A DNA stretch of 64,000 nucleotides from Bathynomus jamesi (GCA_023014485.1 JAJOZX010001076.1:124001-188000); one strand, 5' to 3'; positions 1 to 11,827 are shown, numbered from the stretch's first letter. Translations and numbers: made by a program. Notes: generated by a model from the sequence alone, not told the origin.

Positions 1-759
1 GTTCTCCACAATAGCAGTTTCCTTGTTTCATCTGTCAGCTCATGTAAGGTATACATACCCACCTTCCTGGTGAGTCTGTGTTCATGACATGGATCATCCA
101 AGTACATACCAAAGCTGCACTTTGATTCTTGATTAGAATAAGCCATTATTACAGGCAGTAAAATTAAGTTAATTGCTCTAGTTAAATTTTCTGAAAATAA
201 AAGATCATGATCTATAAAATAGGCCTGGACATTAATGATTAACCATCATGTTTTACATTTATAAGAATATACAAAGCGAAATGAGCTACCCAGAGCCCTT
301 TGAGTCGCTGGTTGTTTTGACAGACATATTAAATTTCTTGTATGTTTTAGACTTATTTACATATTATTACAATTGTAAATAAACTTAATAAGTAATAAAA
401 TGAAGTAAAATTACAATTCAATGTCATAAATAGAAATTTAAAAATTTACAAATTTTGCAAAAATTTGAGATTTTTCACAAAAAGCACTTTTCTTTGAATC
501 ACCAAAACTATAAGAAGGAGTTGAGTTGAGATCTATTCCTTAATATATGTTTTTTTACACATATGTATCTTTCTTTACTAGAAGTATCAACTCCCTGACT
601 AATTTCAGACACCTTTATATTAAGCCCCAAAGTTGATGTTAATTTTGCAAATTTTGTGAAAATATCAGCTTTTGGAAATTTTTAAAAATAGAAATAAATC
701 CTTTTTTGGTTATTTTTTTAATTTCACTCATAAATTTACAACCCATAGAGACTATTAGG
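1..759. other. AT-rich stretch without recognised feature
   Basis: I see no gene, RNA or clear repeat here. The stretch is AT-rich with short A and T runs. It probably includes flanking DNA and perhaps the 5' part of the CR1-like element that becomes recognisable after about 760. Confidence 0.4.
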
Positions 760-888
760 AGTATTAAAACAGCTGTGATTGATGTAGAACTAAAACTTTT
801 GAAGATGGTAGAGTCGTAAAAGTGGGAGGAATTGATGCAAGCTTCAAAATGGAGCCATATTTAAGCCCTTGTAACTTAGAAACTGTAT

Positions 889-1224
889 ATGGTTATACAT
901 GTAGGTGGAAATGATATAAAGGGTAAGCACTCCGAAGAAATCATGGAGTCATATAAACAGCTATTAACAAAGTTAAAGGAACGGAGACCTAACCTTAAAA
1001 CATCTATCACAGGTATAATTCCCAGGATACATGAGAATAATAAGTGGTACTCACAAGCATTATATATAAATAGTAGGCTTAAGACACTATGTCAGAGCAT
1101 GGAAATTACATATATCGAACTGTGGAATAAATTTTACAAAAAAAGAGAGTTCTATAACAGAGATGGAATTCACCTTAATAGTAAAGGAACTGATTTACTA
1201 TCAAAGATTGTATCATATAACTGA
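889..1224 (+). pseudogene. CR1 ORF1, SGNH/GDSL esterase-like domain (C-terminal part)
   Basis: This 111-residue frame holds the end of an SGNH-hydrolase-like fold: VIHVGGNDI near the start (the block with the conserved Asn) and DGIHLNSKGTDLL near the end (the block with catalytic Asp and His). Such domains occur in ORF1 proteins of CR1 elements, where a lipid or RNA role has been proposed but is not settled. The N-terminal GDS block is not in this frame; traces may lie in 760-888 in another frame. It directly precedes the EN-RT region, as in CR1 ORF1. Inactive fragment. Confidence 0.75.
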
Positions 1225-1408
1225 ATAAAAACTAAAGGAATAGGCGAAATTAGTACAAATACCAATACTCTAGATGATAATAAACTAATAAAAAATATAA
1301 TCAAAACTCAAGAAAAAGGTCAACAAAGAAAGTAAGAGAGATGCAAATAATGTACCATCACAGAACAAGAACCAGATTAAATTACAAGCAAAATATTCCA
1401 AGGGTTCT

Positions 1409-2251
1409 TTGTCATTTTTCTATGTCAATGCAAGAAGTATCCGAGATAAAATAAATGAATTCAAGGCATACATAAGTATTGAAAATCCTGATGTTATGAT
1501 TGTCACTGAAACTTGGACAAAATTCAGTATGATACCAAATAGTCTATTTAGTGAAAGGGATAATACCATTACTTATGAAATTGATGGCTATGAACTTTTT
1601 TATTATGAACGTAAATATTCAGAGGGTGGCGGAGTATTTATTTATGCCAAGACGAATCTGAATCCAGTTGAAGTTACCTCTGTTAAAGAGGAAATAGTTG
1701 AATCTGTATGGATAGATATTGGGCATAAAAATGCCAGGAAAATCAGGATAGGGGGTATTTATAGACCACCTGAGGGATGTTCAGTTGGAGGAATCCCCAA
1801 AAGTAGAGAAGAAAATAAGTATGTAGAAAATCAACTTATTGATGAAATAAATAAAGCAATGACAAGCAATATTATTATTGTTGGAGATTTCAATTATAGG
1901 CATATAGACTGGGAAATATTACAAACACCAGAAAGTAATGAGAGATTCTTAGACTGTATAATTGAGAATGGTTTAACCCAGTTAGTAAAGGAGCCAACCA
2001 GGGCCGATGCCATTCTAGATTTAATTCTAACAAATAATTCAGATACCTTCCAGGATATCTCGGTTTCAGAAACACTAGGTTCAGGTGATCATTGTATCCT
2101 TCGGTTTAATATTGTTTGTAATTCAAGACCTAGTGAAAATAAAGTAGAAGTTCCAGATTTTAAAAGAGGAAATATAAATGGACTAGTAAACGATCTGTGT
2201 CTAATAAATTGGACAGATATTCTACAGCCTGAACAGACAGTAACTACCTAG
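1409..2251 (+). pseudogene. CR1 ORF2 endonuclease (APE-type EEP domain)
   Basis: About 280 residues cover nearly all of an endonuclease/exonuclease/phosphatase domain. Visible blocks are NARSIRDK (first Asn), TETW (metal-binding Glu), GGGVFIYAK, GIYRPP, VGDFNYRHIDW (catalytic Asp and Asn) and SGDHCILRF (final Asp-His). In CR1 this domain nicks target DNA to prime reverse transcription. The frame ends just before the TIR insertion at 2354; the protein resumed in the RT region after 3055. The start is taken from the conserved N-terminal strand, since ORF2 has no certain ATG. Confidence 0.88.
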
Positions 2252-2353
2252 TATGTGGGAAAAATTAAAAAGTATAATAATGAACATACAAAGGAAGCAT
2301 ATCCCACAGTGTAAAATCAGAACTGGAAAAAATAAAAAATGGTAAATGTCCAG

Positions 2354-3055
2354 TATTACACCCGTCTCCCTTTCGAGGTGAAATTTATGTTTTTCCTATG
2401 GTTTTTGATGTGTTTTGAACGAATCTGACCTTCAAAACCGTCGGAAATGACTCGTTTTTTAAATACCCCCCCTCCCTCCCCCCCAGCTGGCAATGTGGGG
2501 GAAATCACAGAAAACAAGTCATTTCCGACGGTTCTGAAGGTCAGATTCGTTCAAAACACATCAAAAACCATAGGAAAAACATAAATTTCACCTTCAAAAT
2601 TGACCTAACCTATCTACAATGCCACAGTTTCTGGTCTTGACGATATGTACACTCCGTTTTACAATGTGGACACTTCACTACTGTCGGTAGAACACTGAGC
2701 ACGCAGAAACTCAACACTTTTTTCTAAATTTTCGTAGAAAGCTACAATACAGCAGTAATAATCGAACAAGCACGTCTCACACGAAGCCATTCCGGTAGCA
2801 AACTAATTCAAATTTGAAATGGATGGAGCGCTCTGATTGGGCAGACATGTGACATCAACACAAACGAATACACAAACGAACGTACGAACACACAAACGAA
2901 CGTACGAACACACACTAGATACACACCAAAAAAACGTTTATATCTTGAAAACGAAGCATTTGCGACGGAAATGCTATAGAAGAAAAGTGTCTTAGAATTT
3001 AAAAATCTACCTAATGAACATATAATAATTGCTGGACGTTAGATGGGTGTAATAG
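2354..3055. mobile_element. Non-autonomous TIR element, TATTACACCC family, copy 1
   Basis: Starts TATTACACCCGTCT and ends with the complement of TATTACACCCATCT. Inside, an inverted repeat of about 80 bp (2377-2456 against 2511-2591, containing TTTTTCCTATGGTTTTTGA) surrounds a C-rich spacer. It interrupts the CR1 ORF2 between EN and RT, and a second member lies at 40492-41080. No coding capacity seen. The likely target duplication is TA, but flanking bases are themselves palindromic, so this is unsure. Confidence 0.7.
2861..2916. repeat. Short tandem repeat, CACAAACGAACGTACGAA unit
   Basis: Roughly 18-20 bp unit CACAAACGAACGTACGAA present two to three times in a row inside the TIR element, with one degenerate first copy. 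Confidence 0.7.
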
Positions 3056-3064
3056 TAGAATAAT

Positions 3065-3702
3065 ACCTAAAAAACAACCTTGGATAAACTGCAATGTAAA
3101 AAGAGCAATCAGAGAAAAAACAAAAGCATTTCATAAATTCAAAAGAACTAAAAATGGCATAGACTCCGAAATATATAAAAGTAAAAGAAGCATTTGCAAG
3201 AAAGTAATCAGAGATAGCAAACGAGACCTGGAAAAAAGCCTAGCCAAGAATTCAAAAAACAATCCTAAGAAGTTTTTCAGTCACGTCAATTTGAAAAGTA
3301 GAGTGAAAAAGAAAATTGGCCCCCTCCATATAGATGATAAAACTATAGATGATGATCTTGAAATAACTGAAGAACTAAACAAATACTTCTCATCAGTATT
3401 CACAAATGAAAAATTTAAATAATATTCCTGATCTTATACTACCAGGACAAGATAGAGAAATAAATGAATTAAGGGTAACAAAACTAGATATCTTAAAAGC
3501 AATAGATAAATTAAAAATGGAAAAATCTCCAGGGCCAGATGAAATGAATCCAATAGTCATAAAAGCTGCCAAAAAGAATATAGCACAGGCACTAGAAATT
3601 ATTTTTAATAAATCATTGATATGTACTGAAATTCCAGAGGATTGGAAGAAAGCAAATGTGGCTCCAATCTTTAAAAAAGGAAATAGAAACTTAGCAAAAA
3701 AC
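3065..3702 (+). pseudogene. CR1 ORF2, linker and N-terminal part of reverse transcriptase
   Basis: Continuing after the TIR element, the reading gives a basic linker with REKTKAFHKFKRTKN, then FFSHV and NKYFSSVFTNE, then KSPGPDEMNPIVIK and IPEDWKKANVAPIFKKGNRN. These are the usual blocks before the RT fingers of CR1 elements. Two frames are used around 3406, so a frameshift is present. The hAT element at 3703 interrupts it, and the next conserved block (NYRPISLT) resumes at 4304. Confidence 0.8.
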
Positions 3703-4299
3703 CAGTGGTGACTGGCGTATAGGAGCGATGGAGCAGTCGCTCCCCCTTGCTTGAAACAATAAATATTAATTTAACAGATAAAAAATATATTAATTTTAAG
3801 ATATTAAAATAAATATTCTTGAAATATATTTTAAAAATTCATGTGGCATATCATGATTCATGAGGCATTTTGAGTAAGCCTTCATACAGTACATAATATT
3901 CTAAACTTATAGCATAGCTTCAAACAGCGTATCGCTGTTTGAATACAAAATAATATTGCAGCCAAATGGAGGGATAGATTTTTCGCTCAAGTAAATATAA
4001 ATTATATTTTACTGTTGTAATGAAAATATAAGTACAATCGCAAATTTTTTTTATAACAACAACTTTATTTTTACTAATAGTTACTTCAGTAATAATGATA
4101 TAAGCCATTTATATGTATTTTATTGAAATTATTACTTATTTGTAATTAACTAGAATTGTACGTCTGGCATAGCCGCATATGTTAATACAAGTACTCTTGT
4201 GAGTGGCAGTTGGATTCGCGCTAGCCTATTGTGAGTCCGTGTTATCGTACAATTTTATGAAATCGCACCCCCATACATTTATACCACGAGTCGCCATTG
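3703..4299. mobile_element. hAT-type MITE with perfect 8-bp TSD
   Basis: The 8-bp duplication CAAAAAAC flanks it at 3695-3702 and 4300-4307. The ends are imperfect inverted repeats: left CAGTGGTGACTGGCGTATA, right (complement) CAATGGCGACTCGTGGTATA. Removing the element and one duplication restores the RT reading from KGNRN to NYRPISLT. CAGTGG-type ends with 8-bp duplications are typical of hAT. No transposase remains. Confidence 0.9.
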
Positions 4300-5583
4300 C
4301 AAAAAACTACAGACCCATCAGCCTCACCTGCATTATTTGCAAATTGCTCGAAAGTATCATTAGAGGTAAAGTTACTGAGTTCCTTGAAGAGTGCAACCTT
4401 ATAAATGATAGCCAGCATGGCTTTCGAAATGGAAGGTCCTGTCTAACCAACTTGATTGAATTTTATGATGGAGTCCTATTGCATTTGGACAATAAAGAGC
4501 CAGTAGATATAGTATACTTAAATTTTGCAAAGGCATTTGATACTGTTCCTCATGCAAGATTGTTGGTAAAAGTTAGAGCCCATGGTATAAGAGGTCATAT
4601 AGCTGATTGGATAGAAGAATGGCTGAGAAATAGAAAATAGAGAGTTCATCTAAATAGAAATATGTCTACTTGGAGACCCGTATTGAGCGGAGTCCCACAG
4701 GGGTCTGTTCTGGGACCTCTGCTTTTTGTTGTCTATATAAATGATCTAGAGAAGGGCCTATCATGTAAAACCTCAAAATTTGCTGATGATACAAAATTAG
4801 GCCATAATGTTAAGTCAGTAGCAGGAGCAATGACAATACAAAAAGACTTAGACAGAGTAACAGCCTGGGCAGATAAGTGGGAGATGAAATTTAATGTTGA
4901 TAAGTGTAAGGTTATGCATATTGGGCCAAAAAATCCAGAATTTGAATACAATATAAATGGAATTTGGATTAAAAATGATGATAAAGAGAAAGACGGGTGT
5001 CACTGTGACAAATGAACTTAAACCCTCAAATCACTATATGGTAATCAGAAATAAAGCAAATACTAAACTCAATCTCATGCACACACACATTGAATACAAA
5101 TCACCCAATATTATAAAGCAACTATACATTTCATATGTGAGACCCCTCCTCGAATACTGCATTCAATTTAATAGTCCCTATTTGATACAAGATATTGAAA
5201 AACTGGAAAAAGTACAGAAACGAGCAACAAGAATGACCCCATCTCTAAGACAATTGACATATAAGGAAAGACTGGCGTATCTAAGCATGTTCTCATTAAA
5301 AAGGAGGAGGTTAAGGGGATATGATAGAGGTGTATAAAATGATAAAAGGGTTGGATAAGATAGATTTTGAGTCTCTTTTCATTAAAGATCACAATAATCA
5401 GACTAGAGGTCATAGTATGAAATTATTTAAGCCAAGATGTAGAACAAATTTAAGAAAACATAGTTTTACAAATAGAGTAATTAAGTTTTGGAACAGTCTG
5501 ACAGAAGAAGTGGTGACTTCAGATACACTTGATTCTTTCAAAAGAAGGTTGGATAGTTTGATGTCTACAAGGGACATCTGGTG
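4300..5583 (+). pseudogene. CR1 ORF2, reverse transcriptase core and C-terminus
   Basis: RT blocks in order: NYRPISLT, QHGFRNGRSCLTNL, VDIVYLNFAKAFDTV (first catalytic Asp replaced by Asn in the usual VDFxKAFD block), a TAG after RNRK, SGVPQGSVLGPLLF, KFADDTKL (catalytic YADD-like block), KCKVMHIG, then after a frameshift near 5000 VRPLLEYCIQF, KVQKRATRM and, after another shift near 5320, FTNRVIKFWNSLTEEVV. The terminal block is typical of CR1. At least two frameshifts and one stop make it inactive. Confidence 0.9.
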
Positions 5584-6332
5584 ATGGTGTTTAAGCCCAT
5601 TTTTATTGCATGAATGGTACTAGTTTATTTCATATATATTATGTGCATTTGGGTGATAGATCCCACAGCTCAACACAGGTGTTGTGGGATATAGGGAGGC
5701 AGCATCTTGGGTTAGGGGATACTCTCTGTCTTTACACACCCTATTTAAAGAGATTCCTCTGCCGAGCGGTGCCCCCCATAGTACTGTGAGGTATTGAAAA
5801 AACTCATGATCTTCACTTGCCCCACAAACACCTTTAAATGGGAGACCCAAAATGGGTGCACACACATTTCTACATTACTGTCCAGTCTTTACAGCCACAC
5901 CTACACTTTTCCTCTTAAGTATATATATTGTAATGTATATGGATGTAAATTGTGACTTGGTCCGCAATTGATATGGACCATGACTTATTTTCGGTTGGCA
6001 TGGTACTGGTATTGATGGGTACCATAATGAAATTGACTGGATTCTTTGGATCTGATATATTTGCATGTCAGTTATAAATAGATATAGTAGGCTAACATAT
6101 TTGTGGATAGTAGCCTATTATGACTTTGATCCTCTGGATCCAGAGATTCTATCTTTACTTTTAAATTAATTAAGTATCAATTTAAAACTAATTAATTATC
6201 AGTTTTGTAAAAATCGGTTATTGCCAATGTACAGGCAGTTTTTACATAGTGGAGCCACCTCGATGGGCCGAAGTGGCCCCTAGTGTGCAAGTGGCCCCTA
6301 GTGTGCCCACTATAAAAATTTCTTATGTTCTT
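5584..6332 (+). repeat. CR1-A 3' untranslated region
   Basis: Non-coding tail of element A. The block 5656-5790 recurs inverted at 6898-7030 as the tail of element B. Further on are repeated GTGGCCCCTAGTGTG motifs (6280-6306) and the terminal TTCTTATGTTCTTAT. Confidence 0.75.
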
Positions 6333-6895
6333 ATCCCAGCTGAGCCGTGAACGGCCACGCTCTAAAGGGCCAGTTCAACCTACAGCCCAAGTTAAGCTAA
6401 AATTAAAACCTTACGGACTTGGAGGTCCTATCTCAGGGTTGCTGACTCGATGTTGGCCTACCTTAGGCCTCAGTTGCATGAATTTAAGATAAAAACAAAA
6501 GGGTCACTATTTATGATCTTCTTTCTAAACCTTGCAACAACAACAACACAACCTGCACTATTGCACAATCTTGTATCTAAACAACCAAACTGAATTGCAA
6601 GAGAGCTCTCTATAAGACCACACCCTGCAAGTACGACATTCCACAAACGAGTAGAAAACTAGAAAAGTCGCGCAGCGCCCCCAAAAATGATGCCACAACA
6701 GTGCCCAAACAATGATGCCACAAGAGCCCAAAACTGCCAGCTCTAAATTAAGTGAATTTTTCACTAACCTTACAATTATGAGATGGATTTATATACACAT
6801 TAACTTAATATATACAAGCAATGCTGCATTAATCAGCTTAGTCATCATATTGCCTTAGGACAACAATGGTTCTTCCTCTTCTAGATTTTCTAACA
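6333..6895 (-). mobile_element. Isolated LTR of the BEL-2 family
   Basis: Matches the two BEL-2 LTRs (24108-24710 and 31020-31607) from CCCAGCTGAGCCGTGAACGG through to CTAGATTTTCTAACA. No internal BEL sequence adjoins it, so it is a solo or truncated LTR. The outer TGTTA start is not clear because it merges with the CR1 tail. The 5-bp flanks (TCTTA and AGTAC) do not match, suggesting rearrangement rather than simple LTR-LTR recombination. It sits between the two opposed CR1 tails. Confidence 0.8.
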
Positions 6896-7051
6896 AGTAC
6901 TATGGGGGGCACCGCTCGGCAGACGAATCTCTTTAAATGGGGTGTGTAAGGACAGAGAGTATCCCCTAACCCAAGATGCTGCCTCCCTATATCCCACAAC
7001 ACTTGTGCTGAGCTGTGGGATCTATCACCACAAAGCTTTAATTTTACTATC

Positions 7052-7854
7052 TTAAATTATACCCAATCTATCAATGTATGCGTCTAATCGATTTTTAAAC
7101 ATGTTTATAGACGTGCTACTAATTACTTCTACCGGCAAACTATTCCACCTATTTATTATTCTATGCGTAAAAAAGTTTTTGGCAACTGCTGTCTCGAACC
7201 TTCTACTTGTCAACTTACACCCGTTATTTCTAGTCCTATTATATTGAGATATTTCGAAAAAGCTATCTCTATCTACGTTATCGAACCCATTCATAATTTT
7301 GAAAACCTGGATTAGATCACCCCTTAGCCTCCTAGTCTCGAATGTAGTCAATTTTAACTCCTTAAGCCTATCCTCGTACGACTTTGACCTAAGCGACGGA
7401 ATCATCTTAGTTGCTCGTCTTTGAACTCTTTCGATTTTGTCTATATCTTTGCGCATATGCGGATTCCAAAATTGGATCGCGTACTCCAAATGGGGTCTAA
7501 CTGATGATTTATAAAGAGAAACTATAATATCGCGCGATTTGTACTCAAAATTCCGAGCTATAAAACCTAACACTTTGTTCGCTTTATTGACCACTGCTGT
7601 ATTTTGTTTCGCTACTTTTAAATCAACAGTGACTATAACTCCTAAATCTTTTTCCTGTCTACATCTTTCCCTGACTATACACAAAATTACCGTTACGCGA
7701 ACCTATATGCAAAATTTTGCACTTATCGACGTTAAATCTCATTTGCCATGTGACTGACCAATCAACGATTTTATTCAGATTTTCCTCCATCAACGACCAT
7801 CCTCTGTTTCCTACCTCGCAACCACTCTTCTAGCCAATTTATTATTACACCTCT
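7052..7854 (-). pseudogene. CR1-B reverse transcriptase, C-terminal part
   Basis: Starts at the BEL-1 junction with IRGVIINWLEEWLRGRKQR, then jumps to NKIVDWSVTWQMRFNVDKCK, so the SGVPQGS and FADD blocks between them are deleted. After a frameshift the rest reads DLGVIVTVDLKV, VRPHLEYAIQFWNP, RVQRRATKM and FFTHRIINRWNSLPVEVI, closely like element A. Catalytically dead. Confidence 0.85.
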
Positions 7855-7859
7855 GATTC

Positions 7860-8549
7860 TATGGAAAACTGATGAGTGGGTAGTTGGGAGGTAACGAAAA
7901 TGGTTCACTGAGTAGGTAGGTAGTTAATCTAACAATCATTAAATTCCTTTTATGTCAATAACTGGGTGGATGAAACCAATTGGTTGCTCACCAGAGTTAT
8001 TCTCCACACTAGTATTTATATACTGTGTGGGGGGAGTGTGCTCGGTAATGGAGATACATTACCGCTAAACCAACCGAGGAATAAACCAAGACAACGCTGG
8101 TACAAGAAGCCCCGCGAAGAGGAGAACAAAAGGAGAACAAAGGGAGAACGAAAACGACGAACGGGGCGAGAGGACGTACCAGCAAAGTGCGCTCTCGACA
8201 AACATAACCGGAGAAGGGAGAGACTCAAATAACTAAAAGTAAGTGACTAATTGAGTTTTTACACCAGTAAGTTATAAGCATTAAATTAAGCTGGGTCAGA
8301 CAAGTTAGGCCTACATTGTGGCCTAAGACCCAGCATCAACTCATAGCTTAACAAAGGTGAAGGTAGATTGCCCTAACCTAATTCTTGTGAGGAATCCTAC
8401 TGTGGACCTCAATTTATCTGCCCGCTCTGGACCATTTCCGGAATCTCTAGGCTGACCCCTCTAGGCTAGACTTGATCTACTCTATAGTTAGACTGGAGAT
8501 ATAAGGGGTGTGTTAATTGTGGACCAATTCATACAGAGCATTTTTCGCA
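7860..8549 (+). repeat. BEL-1 5' LTR
   Basis: Starts at TATGG after the GATTC duplication and ends TTTTTCGCA, immediately followed by TTGGTGG. Carries the promoter in principle, but I do not see an unambiguous TATA box. An 88-residue open frame inside is repeated in the 3' LTR only because the LTRs are the same. Confidence 0.93.
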
Positions 8550-8550
8550 T

Positions 8551-8568
8551 TGGTGGTCCGTGTGTGGG
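8551..8568 (+). promoter_or_regulatory. BEL-1 primer-binding site candidate
   Basis: TGGTGGTCCGTGTGTGGG lies one base after the 5' LTR. It begins with TGG, which pairs with the CCA end of a tRNA primer. I do not assign the tRNA. Confidence 0.65.
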
Positions 8569-8864
8569 GAATTTACAAACCTTAAGCTTACTTAACAAAA
8601 ATTGCAGAATTAGGCTAAATGGTCTAGCCTAAGCCTAACCTGAGCAAGCCTAATTAGGTCTACAACCTAGGGCCTAACTAGGAAACATTTACATAAAGGA
8701 GTCTCATTCTCTTATAAGCTTAGACCTGAGTGACACACAAGTACTTGGGGGGATTAAACCAAATTTAAACTTGACTGTTTTTGTCTGTGCTCTCTCTTCT
8801 CTGGTAATTTCTTCTTGTCCTCTATTTCATTACGATCCCCAGCAAAAACAATTTTGACTTAGAC

Positions 8865-10395
8865 ATGGACAGTGCAGAATTGAAAAAGTTAAAAAAGAAA
8901 AGGGGGGCAAAGTTGGGAGCTGTTACAAAGGCTGTGAACACTTTTAACAATATTACACAACCAGGTAAGAAAAATATAGAGTGTGTAATTAAATTAGAAA
9001 TTAAAAAGAAGGAAATAATAGCCATTAATGAGAGTATTTCAGAGTTAGTTGAATCCGAAATGGCTGAAGAACAATTGATAGACCTTTACGCTGATGATGA
9101 TGATCAGGTAAGCTCAATTGAACAGCAAATAAGGGAACTACGGTCTCGGTTGACTGACTTAACACCAAAAAACCTAATTCTGATTTTAATCAAAGTAGGG
9201 CTAACCTTCAACAAAATTTAAGTGGCATGCAAAATCCTGAGTCACAAGAATTGAGGGCTCAGTTACCCATTTTGCAAATACCAACATTTGAAGGGGACAC
9301 GGTACAATTCCCATCTTTCATTGACAAATTTGAGAATTTAATAGGTAATAAACCTTATATTTCAACTGTTGAAAAGTTTAGTTACTTAACTAGTTCCCTT
9401 AAAGGCCCAGCCTATAACCTGATAGCCTATTTACCAGCCGTAGGGGATTCATATGAAGTAGCTATTGATCTTTTAAAACGTAATTACGTTAATAAAGATG
9501 TGATTATATATGAATTATCTCAACAAATTTTGAATTTGCACCCATAAAAGATAACCATAGTGATATGGAAAATTTTTATACAAAATTAGAAGCTATTATA
9601 GGACAACTGGTTAGCAATGAGATAGATATTAAAACTTCATCTTGGCTTATACAAAGCATAGTACTTAGGTGCCTTCCTTCGAGGGTTAAAGATAATTTAA
9701 TTCTAAAGACGGGAGAAAATTATCCTAATTTAACACAAATAAGACAACACTTCCCCAATATCCTAACTAATTACAACTTGAGAGATTTTCCAACACATAA
9801 GACCCAGACTGATAAACCAAAGACTGTTCCCAGAGACCAACTAGCTACAGCCAAACAGACAAAACTTGATACTGTAGAATCAAATGTGACCAACTACAAA
9901 ACACGAACACCTACATTACAGAACTTAATGTAACTGCTGCCTCAACTTACACACCATATTGCAAATTTTGTGCAAGTAATGAACACAGTAGTACTGGGTG
10001 TGACAAATATTCAGATTTTAACCAAAGGGCTAAAAGATGTGAACAGTTGAACCTGTGTAAAAAGTGTACTGGCCAGGGACATTATAAGAAAGACTGTAAA
10101 TCTAGGTTAAGATTCAAGTGTAAGTTTTGTAAAAGTTTACGACATGTCTCATCAATGTGTGATTCACCAAAGTGTCCAAATAATAGTACTCAAACTCAAA
10201 AGATACCTCCCCCAAACAAAGGTAATCAAGAAAATGCCACTTTCATGGGACATTCTGCTTGTTCAAACAATGTAACAAGAAACACTGAGATTCTTTTACC
10301 AACTATTACTTTGGACTTAGTGAATAGTGAGGGTAGTACCACTCCAGTGAGATGTCTTATAGACTGTTGTTCTCAACAAACATTTGTTTCAAAAA
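8865..10395 (+). pseudogene. BEL-1 gag region with zinc knuckles, frameshifted
   Basis: Begins at an ATG 316 bases after the LTR. The first part is lysine- and glutamate-rich and likely coiled (SISELVESEMAEEQ). In the second frame (9227-9547) comes LPTLQIP-like LQIPTFEGDTVQFPSFIDKF, the DUF1759-type gag block of Pao elements. The third (9565-9933) continues it. The fourth holds cysteine knuckles (CKFCASNEHSSTGC, CKKCTGQGHYKKDC, CKFCKSLRHVSSMC). Frame changes lie near 9175, 9545 and 9930, each consistent with loss of one base. Structural protein for capsid assembly and RNA binding. Confidence 0.85.
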
Positions 10396-11180
10396 TGTAG
10401 TTAATAAATTGGGTTTGACACCAAACCCGAATGAACAAAACCTCAATATTGCGTCCTTTGTTAAGGATAACTCGGACAAAAATAGCTATAAGACAATTGA
10501 CCTGGAACTACATTTAGAAAGTAAATTCAAGAAAATTGAAGCAGTTATTATTTCTAAAGTAGGACAAAACAAACTGGTTATACCCAAACTAGAACAAACC
10601 ATAAATCATTTGAAAAAACACTACAAAATAGCTGATAGACATATCACTAACAACACAATAGCTAACATTGAAATGCTAATAGGGGCAGATTATATTAATC
10701 TTATTCATAAGGGCATAGTAGAGATAGGTAATGGTATAGCTATTCAGACTCCATCAGGGATAGCCCCTTTGGGTGACCTATCAGAATACAACCTAGACCT
10801 AAACCAAACAGTTCATGACCAACAAATACTATGTGCCTCAACTCAGTCCTACATAACACCTGTAAGAATAGCAACACTTTGAATAATATTATCTCAACTG
10901 AGAACATTAATTCATCATTATCAAATGAAACTTTGGATGAGGCAATTCAAACTTTATGGTTGCTAGAATCTGTGGGTATACATGACACACATCAAACTTC
11001 AGAAGATCAGTTAATGGTAGAAAGATTTGAAGACACCATTCAGTGTAAAGACAATAGTTATTTATTGAGTTACCTTGGAAAATAAATTGTCCAACTTTAA
11101 GAGATAATCTCAAAGTAGCTAAAGGACATTTATATAAAGTAATGAAAAAACTCAAACAAGAAAATAATGTAAAAAATATA
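10290..11180 (+). pseudogene. BEL-1 aspartic protease and linker, frameshifted
   Basis: After the zinc knuckles comes VRCLIDCCSQQTFVSK. BEL/Pao proteases normally have DSGSQ here, so the active-site Asp is kept but Ser-Gly is replaced by Cys-Cys. A frameshift near 10390 leads to the frame with MLIGADY and GIAIQTPSGIAPLG, typical of the A17 protease to RT linker, then LWLLESVGI. Further shifts near 10880, 11070 and 11178. The gene would cut the polyprotein; this copy cannot as written. Confidence 0.8.
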
Positions 11181-11827
11181 ATGATGTCTTCAAAGAACAG
11201 CTACAGAAAGGCTTCATTGAAGAAGTAACAGATAACCCTTTTAAAAAAGATGGTTGTCATTATTTAACCCACAGGGGGGTTTATCGACAAGATGCCCCAA
11301 CAACAAAAACTCAGAGTAGTATATAATTGTAGCCTCAAAAACAGTGATAAACACAGTTTGAATGATTGCTTGATTGAGGGTCCTAATCTCATTTCTGACC
11401 TTGTGAAGATCTTACTGAGGTTCAGGTTAGACAAATATGCTGTACAAAGTGACATTTCGAAGGCATTTTTGAGAATAAATCTTAAAATGAATATGATAAG
11501 AACCAACTTAGGTTCTTATGGTTCAAGGATCCATTTGATTTGAATAAAGGGTTCATAACCTATAGATTTAATGTTGTGTTGTTTGGAGCCAATTGCTCAC
11601 CTAGCCTATTAGCATTGACAATTAAACATCATTTAAACCAGTTTAATAACTCTCTAACATTGAACTTCCTTAAGGAACATTTTTACGTAGACAATCTAAT
11701 AGGCTCAACGACAACAAAATCTGAATTATCTGAAGTCTATGAACACTCTCAAAACATTATGCAACAAGGTAACTTTGAACTTAGAGAGTGGATTTCAAAT
11801 AATGAGGATTTAAACAAAAGATTTTAA
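11180..11827 (+). pseudogene. BEL-1 reverse transcriptase
   Basis: RT blocks: LRVVYNCSLKN, SLNDCLIEGPNL, VQSDISKAFLRI (first catalytic Asp), then after a shift near 11510 FNVVLFGANCSPSLLA and FYVDNLIGS. The YVDN form instead of YVDD occurs in some Pao elements as far as I know, so I do not call it a mutation. Frame changes near 11300 (the only one of opposite sign) and 11825. Confidence 0.85.

Larger units (their letters stand above)
760..6332 (+). mobile_element. CR1-like non-LTR retrotransposon A, nested and decayed
   Basis: In order on the plus strand: an SGNH/esterase-like ORF1 end (889-1224), an APE-type endonuclease (1409-2251), reverse transcriptase pieces (3065-5583) and a 3' untranslated region ending near 6332 in TTCTTATGTTCTTAT. 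CR1 elements typically end in short repeats of this kind. The ORF1 esterase plus EN-RT layout is known for CR1. It is split by a TIR element (2354-3055) and a hAT MITE (3703-4299) and carries stops and frameshifts, so this copy is inactive. The 5' border is uncertain. Confidence 0.85.

Noticed and set aside
7966..8232. 88-residue open frame, repeated at 14751-15017
   Set aside because: It lies in the BEL-1 LTRs and is duplicated only because the LTRs are the same; composition is basic and low-complexity, no domain.
11680..11700. YVDN in BEL-1 RT as an inactivating mutation
   Set aside because: This form occurs in Pao-type RTs as far as I know, so it is not evidence of loss.
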